A DNA stretch of 8,566 nt, taken from NCBI GenBank assembly GCA_030630445.1, contig DAOVNC010000136.1, positions 1-8,566 of the forward strand, read 5' to 3'. The DNA comes from Kiritimatiellales bacterium (lineage in GTDB: Bacteria; Verrucomicrobiota; Kiritimatiellia; Kiritimatiellales; Pontiellaceae). Both the position numbers and the translations under genes were made by a program. The stretch's first letter is position 1, and every line of letters begins with the position of its first letter. The notes under the pieces were generated by a model. That model ran no database searches, was not told the origin of the DNA, and was given only the letters and a program-made list of their open reading frames with translations. This document shows, piece after piece, positions 7,216 to 8,566 of this stretch.

Positions 7216-7336
7216 GAATTAAGAATTAAGATTGCAGAATGAAGAATGGTGGACGGGGATTCCCCGTACCCCTTTTAAAACCCAAGGCGTCGCAGACCCG
7301 ACATTCTACATTTTTAAATCTGCATTCTTCATTTTA
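7216..7336. repeat. Heptad-repeat inverted element between cysD and cysN
   Basis: The left arm, 7216-7250, is five consecutive 7-base units: GAATTAA, GAATTAA, GATTGCA, GAATGAA, GAATGGT. The right arm, 7302-7336, is again five 7-base units on the opposite strand sense: CATTCTA, CATTTTT, AAATCTG, CATTCTT, CATTTTA. Bases 7216-7248 and 7302-7334 can pair with 25 Watson-Crick matches out of 33. The 51-base core (7251-7301) is richer in GC and holds a small perfect hairpin. The right arm includes the cysD stop codon (7334-7336), and the left arm ends 5 bases before the cysN Shine-Dalgarno, so the element fills the gap. It resembles a REP/MITE-type unit or an mRNA processing or stability structure. 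No coding capacity or target-site duplication is evident. Confidence 0.7.
7253..7267. repeat. Perfect GC-rich hairpin in the core of the heptad element
   Basis: ACGGGGATTCCCCGT is an inverted repeat: ACGGGGA (7253-7259) against TCCCCGT (7261-7267) around one central base. In RNA this would be a 6-bp stem with a 3-base loop. No T-run follows on either strand, so it does not look like an intrinsic terminator. Confidence 0.55.
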
Positions 7337-8239
7337 AAAATATCCTTCGCGCTTCTTTTGCTCCATCGAGGCATCGCCGTCCTTGTCGATGGCGCGGGTG
7401 GAGCGTTCGCTCAGGCGGGTGGTCATCATTTCTTCGACGATCTTTTCAACGGTGTCTGCTTCCGAATCGATGGCACCGGTGAGCGGGTAGCAGCCGAGTG
7501 TGCGGAAGCGCACCATCCGCTCTTCGGGGATTTCGCCGTCTTCGAGCGGCAGGCGGTCGTCGTCGATCATCACCCACATGCCGCCGCGATCCACCACGGG
7601 GCGTTTCTTGGCGTAGTAGAGCGGGATGATCGGAATGTTTTCGAGGCGGATGTATTGCCAAACGTCGAGCTCGGTCCAGTTGGAGAGCGGGAAGACGCGG
7701 ACGCTTTCGCCGGGGTTGACGCGGGCGTTGTAGTTGGCCCACAGCTCCGGACGCTGGTTCTTGGGGTCCCACTGGTGGTGCTGGTCGCGGAAGGAAAAGA
7801 TGCGCTCCTTGGCGCGGGACTTTTCCTCGTCGCGGCGGGCACCGCCGAAGGCGCAGTCGAACTTGTGGTGGTCGAGGGCGGCCAGCAGGGCCTGCGTTTT
7901 CATGAGGTCGGTATATTTCCGGCTGCCCAAATCGAACGGGTTGGCGTTGGCCGTGCGGCCTTCCTCGTTGGAATGCACCAGCAGGTCGAGACCCTCTTCC
8001 TTGCAGAAGCGGTCGCGGAACTGGATCATCTCCTTAAACTTGAAGGTGGAGTCGATGTGCAGGAGCGGAAAGGGAACCTTGCCCGGATAGAACGCCTTTT
8101 GCGCGAGGCGCACCATCACGCCCGAGTCCTTGCCGATCGAATAGAGCATGACCGGGTTCTCGAACTGGCTGTAGGCGTCGCGGATGATGCGGATGCTTTC
8201 GGCCTCCAATTGCTTGAGTTGGCTTAATTGATGTTTCAT
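7334..8239 (-). CDS. cysD: Sulfate adenylyltransferase subunit 2
   Basis: A 301-residue cytoplasmic protein, nearly the length of E. coli CysD (302). It is the ATP-sulfurylase catalytic subunit, joining sulfate and ATP to APS and pyrophosphate with energy from CysN-bound GTP. The PP-loop ATP-pyrophosphatase motif SIGKDS is at 34-39, FGGARRDEEKSRAKER at 131-146, RTLGCYPLTGA at 246-256, and the family ending REGYF is intact. The start ATG 8239 is chosen because GAGGA (8247-8251) lies 7 bases upstream and MKHQLSQLKQLEAES matches the family N-terminus. An in-frame ATG at 8311 would run back into cysH. The gap to the cysH stop is 14 bases, so translation of the two is probably coupled. The stop codon lies at the edge of the heptad-repeat element that separates it from cysN. 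Confidence 0.97.
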   Translation of the reverse strand: MKHQLSQLKQLEAESIRIIRDAYSQFENPVMLYSIGKDSGVMVRLAQKAFYPGKVPFPLLHIDSTFKFKEMIQFRDRFCKEEGLDLLVHSNEEGRTANANPFDLGSRKYTDLMKTQALLAALDHHKFDCAFGGARRDEEKSRAKERIFSFRDQHHQWDPKNQRPELWANYNARVNPGESVRVFPLSNWTELDVWQYIRLENIPIIPLYYAKKRPVVDRGGMWVMIDDDRLPLEDGEIPEERMVRFRTLGCYPLTGAIDSEADTVEKIVEEMMTTRLSERSTRAIDKDGDASMEQKKREGYF

Positions 8240-8253
8240 GTGTTTTCCTCGGG

Positions 8254-8566
8254 TTAATCTTTTTGGCGCGAATGCAGTCCGCATTCTTTCTGTTCGAGGG
8301 TTTCCCACCACCAGCGGCCGGCGCGGATATCCTCGCCCGGCTGGATGGCGCGAGTGCAGCAGGCGCAGCCAATGCTGATAAAGCCCTGGTCGTGCAGCGG
8401 GTTGTAGGGGACATCGTTCGCCTTCAGGTGGCGCTGCACGTCTTCGAGCGTCCAGTCGATGAGCGGGTTGAATTTCGGAATACCGTTTCCTTCATCCCAC
8501 TCGACCGCATGCATTTCGGTGCGGGCAGGGGATTGATCGCGCCGCAGGCCGCAGATCCATCCATCG
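8254..8566 (-). CDS. cysH: APS reductase (CysH family), C-terminal part only
   Basis: The last 103 residues of a phosphoadenylyl/adenylyl-sulfate reductase; the N-terminal part lies beyond the right edge. The fragment opens with WICGLRRDQSPAR, followed by FNPLIDWTLEDV, then GCACCTRAIQPGEDIRAGRWWWE and the terminal ECGLH. The CxxC pair (C67 and C70 of the fragment) is one half of the CC...CxxC ligand set of the [4Fe-4S] cluster found in APS reductases and absent from E. coli-type PAPS reductase. C95 in ECGLH is the catalytic cysteine that carries the sulfonate. The enzyme would reduce APS to sulfite and AMP with thioredoxin as donor. The first Cys-Cys pair is out of view, so assignment as APS rather than PAPS reductase rests on the CxxC/TRA.PGED.RAGRWWWE block. 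It is the first visible gene of the cysHDN-permease operon. Confidence 0.94.
   Translation of the reverse strand, partial: DGWICGLRRDQSPARTEMHAVEWDEGNGIPKFNPLIDWTLEDVQRHLKANDVPYNPLHDQGFISIGCACCTRAIQPGEDIRAGRWWWETLEQKECGLHSRQKD

Noticed and set aside
7253..7267. Intrinsic terminator between cysD and cysN
   Set aside because: The hairpin is strong but no T-run follows it on the transcribed strand, and termination here would separate cysN from its partner cysD.
7232..8227. Plus-strand open frame of 331 codons antisense to cysD
   Set aside because: Same register effect opposite a complete CysD. Its first 40 or so codons only read through the heptad element.

Overview
This window of roughly 60% GC (estimated by eye) encodes seven proteins with almost no spare DNA. 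No RNA gene, CRISPR array, integrase or transposase is visible. The gene content points to a carbohydrate-degrading bacterium of the PVC group, perhaps a Kiritimatiellota/Pontiella-like or other Verrucomicrobia-related marine organism. That placement is inferred from the mix of a secreted fucosidase, assimilatory sulfate reduction and the gene arrangement. No marker gene here proves it.

Layout from left to right. (1) Bases 1-2136, minus strand: a secreted GH95-type alpha-L-fucosidase, cut at its C-terminus by the window edge. (2) Bases 2137-2281: a 145-bp divergent intergenic region. (3) Bases 2282-2968, plus strand: deoC, deoxyribose-phosphate aldolase. (4) Bases 3036-4529, plus strand: an unusual fusion of a precorrin-2 dehydrogenase (Met8/SirC/CysG-N type) with a shortened glutamyl-tRNA reductase (HemA). 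(5) Bases 4526-8566, minus strand: a sulfate-assimilation operon read from the right edge, cysH (partial) - cysD - cysN - TSUP/TauE-family permease. The fusion gene and the permease gene converge and share the palindrome CTAG as both of their stop codons.

How the genes fit together. CysD and CysN make APS from sulfate and ATP. CysH is of the iron-sulfur APS-reductase type (CxxC plus ECGLH motifs) and would reduce APS directly to sulfite. The CysN protein carries a C-terminal APS-kinase-like domain that has lost its P-loop and DGDN motif, which fits a route that does not need PAPS. The TSUP permease at the operon's end probably moves sulfate or sulfite. The convergent fusion protein would serve the start of tetrapyrrole synthesis and the siroheme branch. 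Siroheme is the cofactor of assimilatory sulfite reductase, whose gene is not in this window.

The most unusual non-coding structure lies between cysD and cysN. Two 35-bp arms, each made of five 7-bp units, face each other as an imperfect inverted repeat around a 51-bp GC-richer core that holds its own perfect small hairpin. It looks like a small REP/MITE-like element or a processing/attenuation structure inside the operon.
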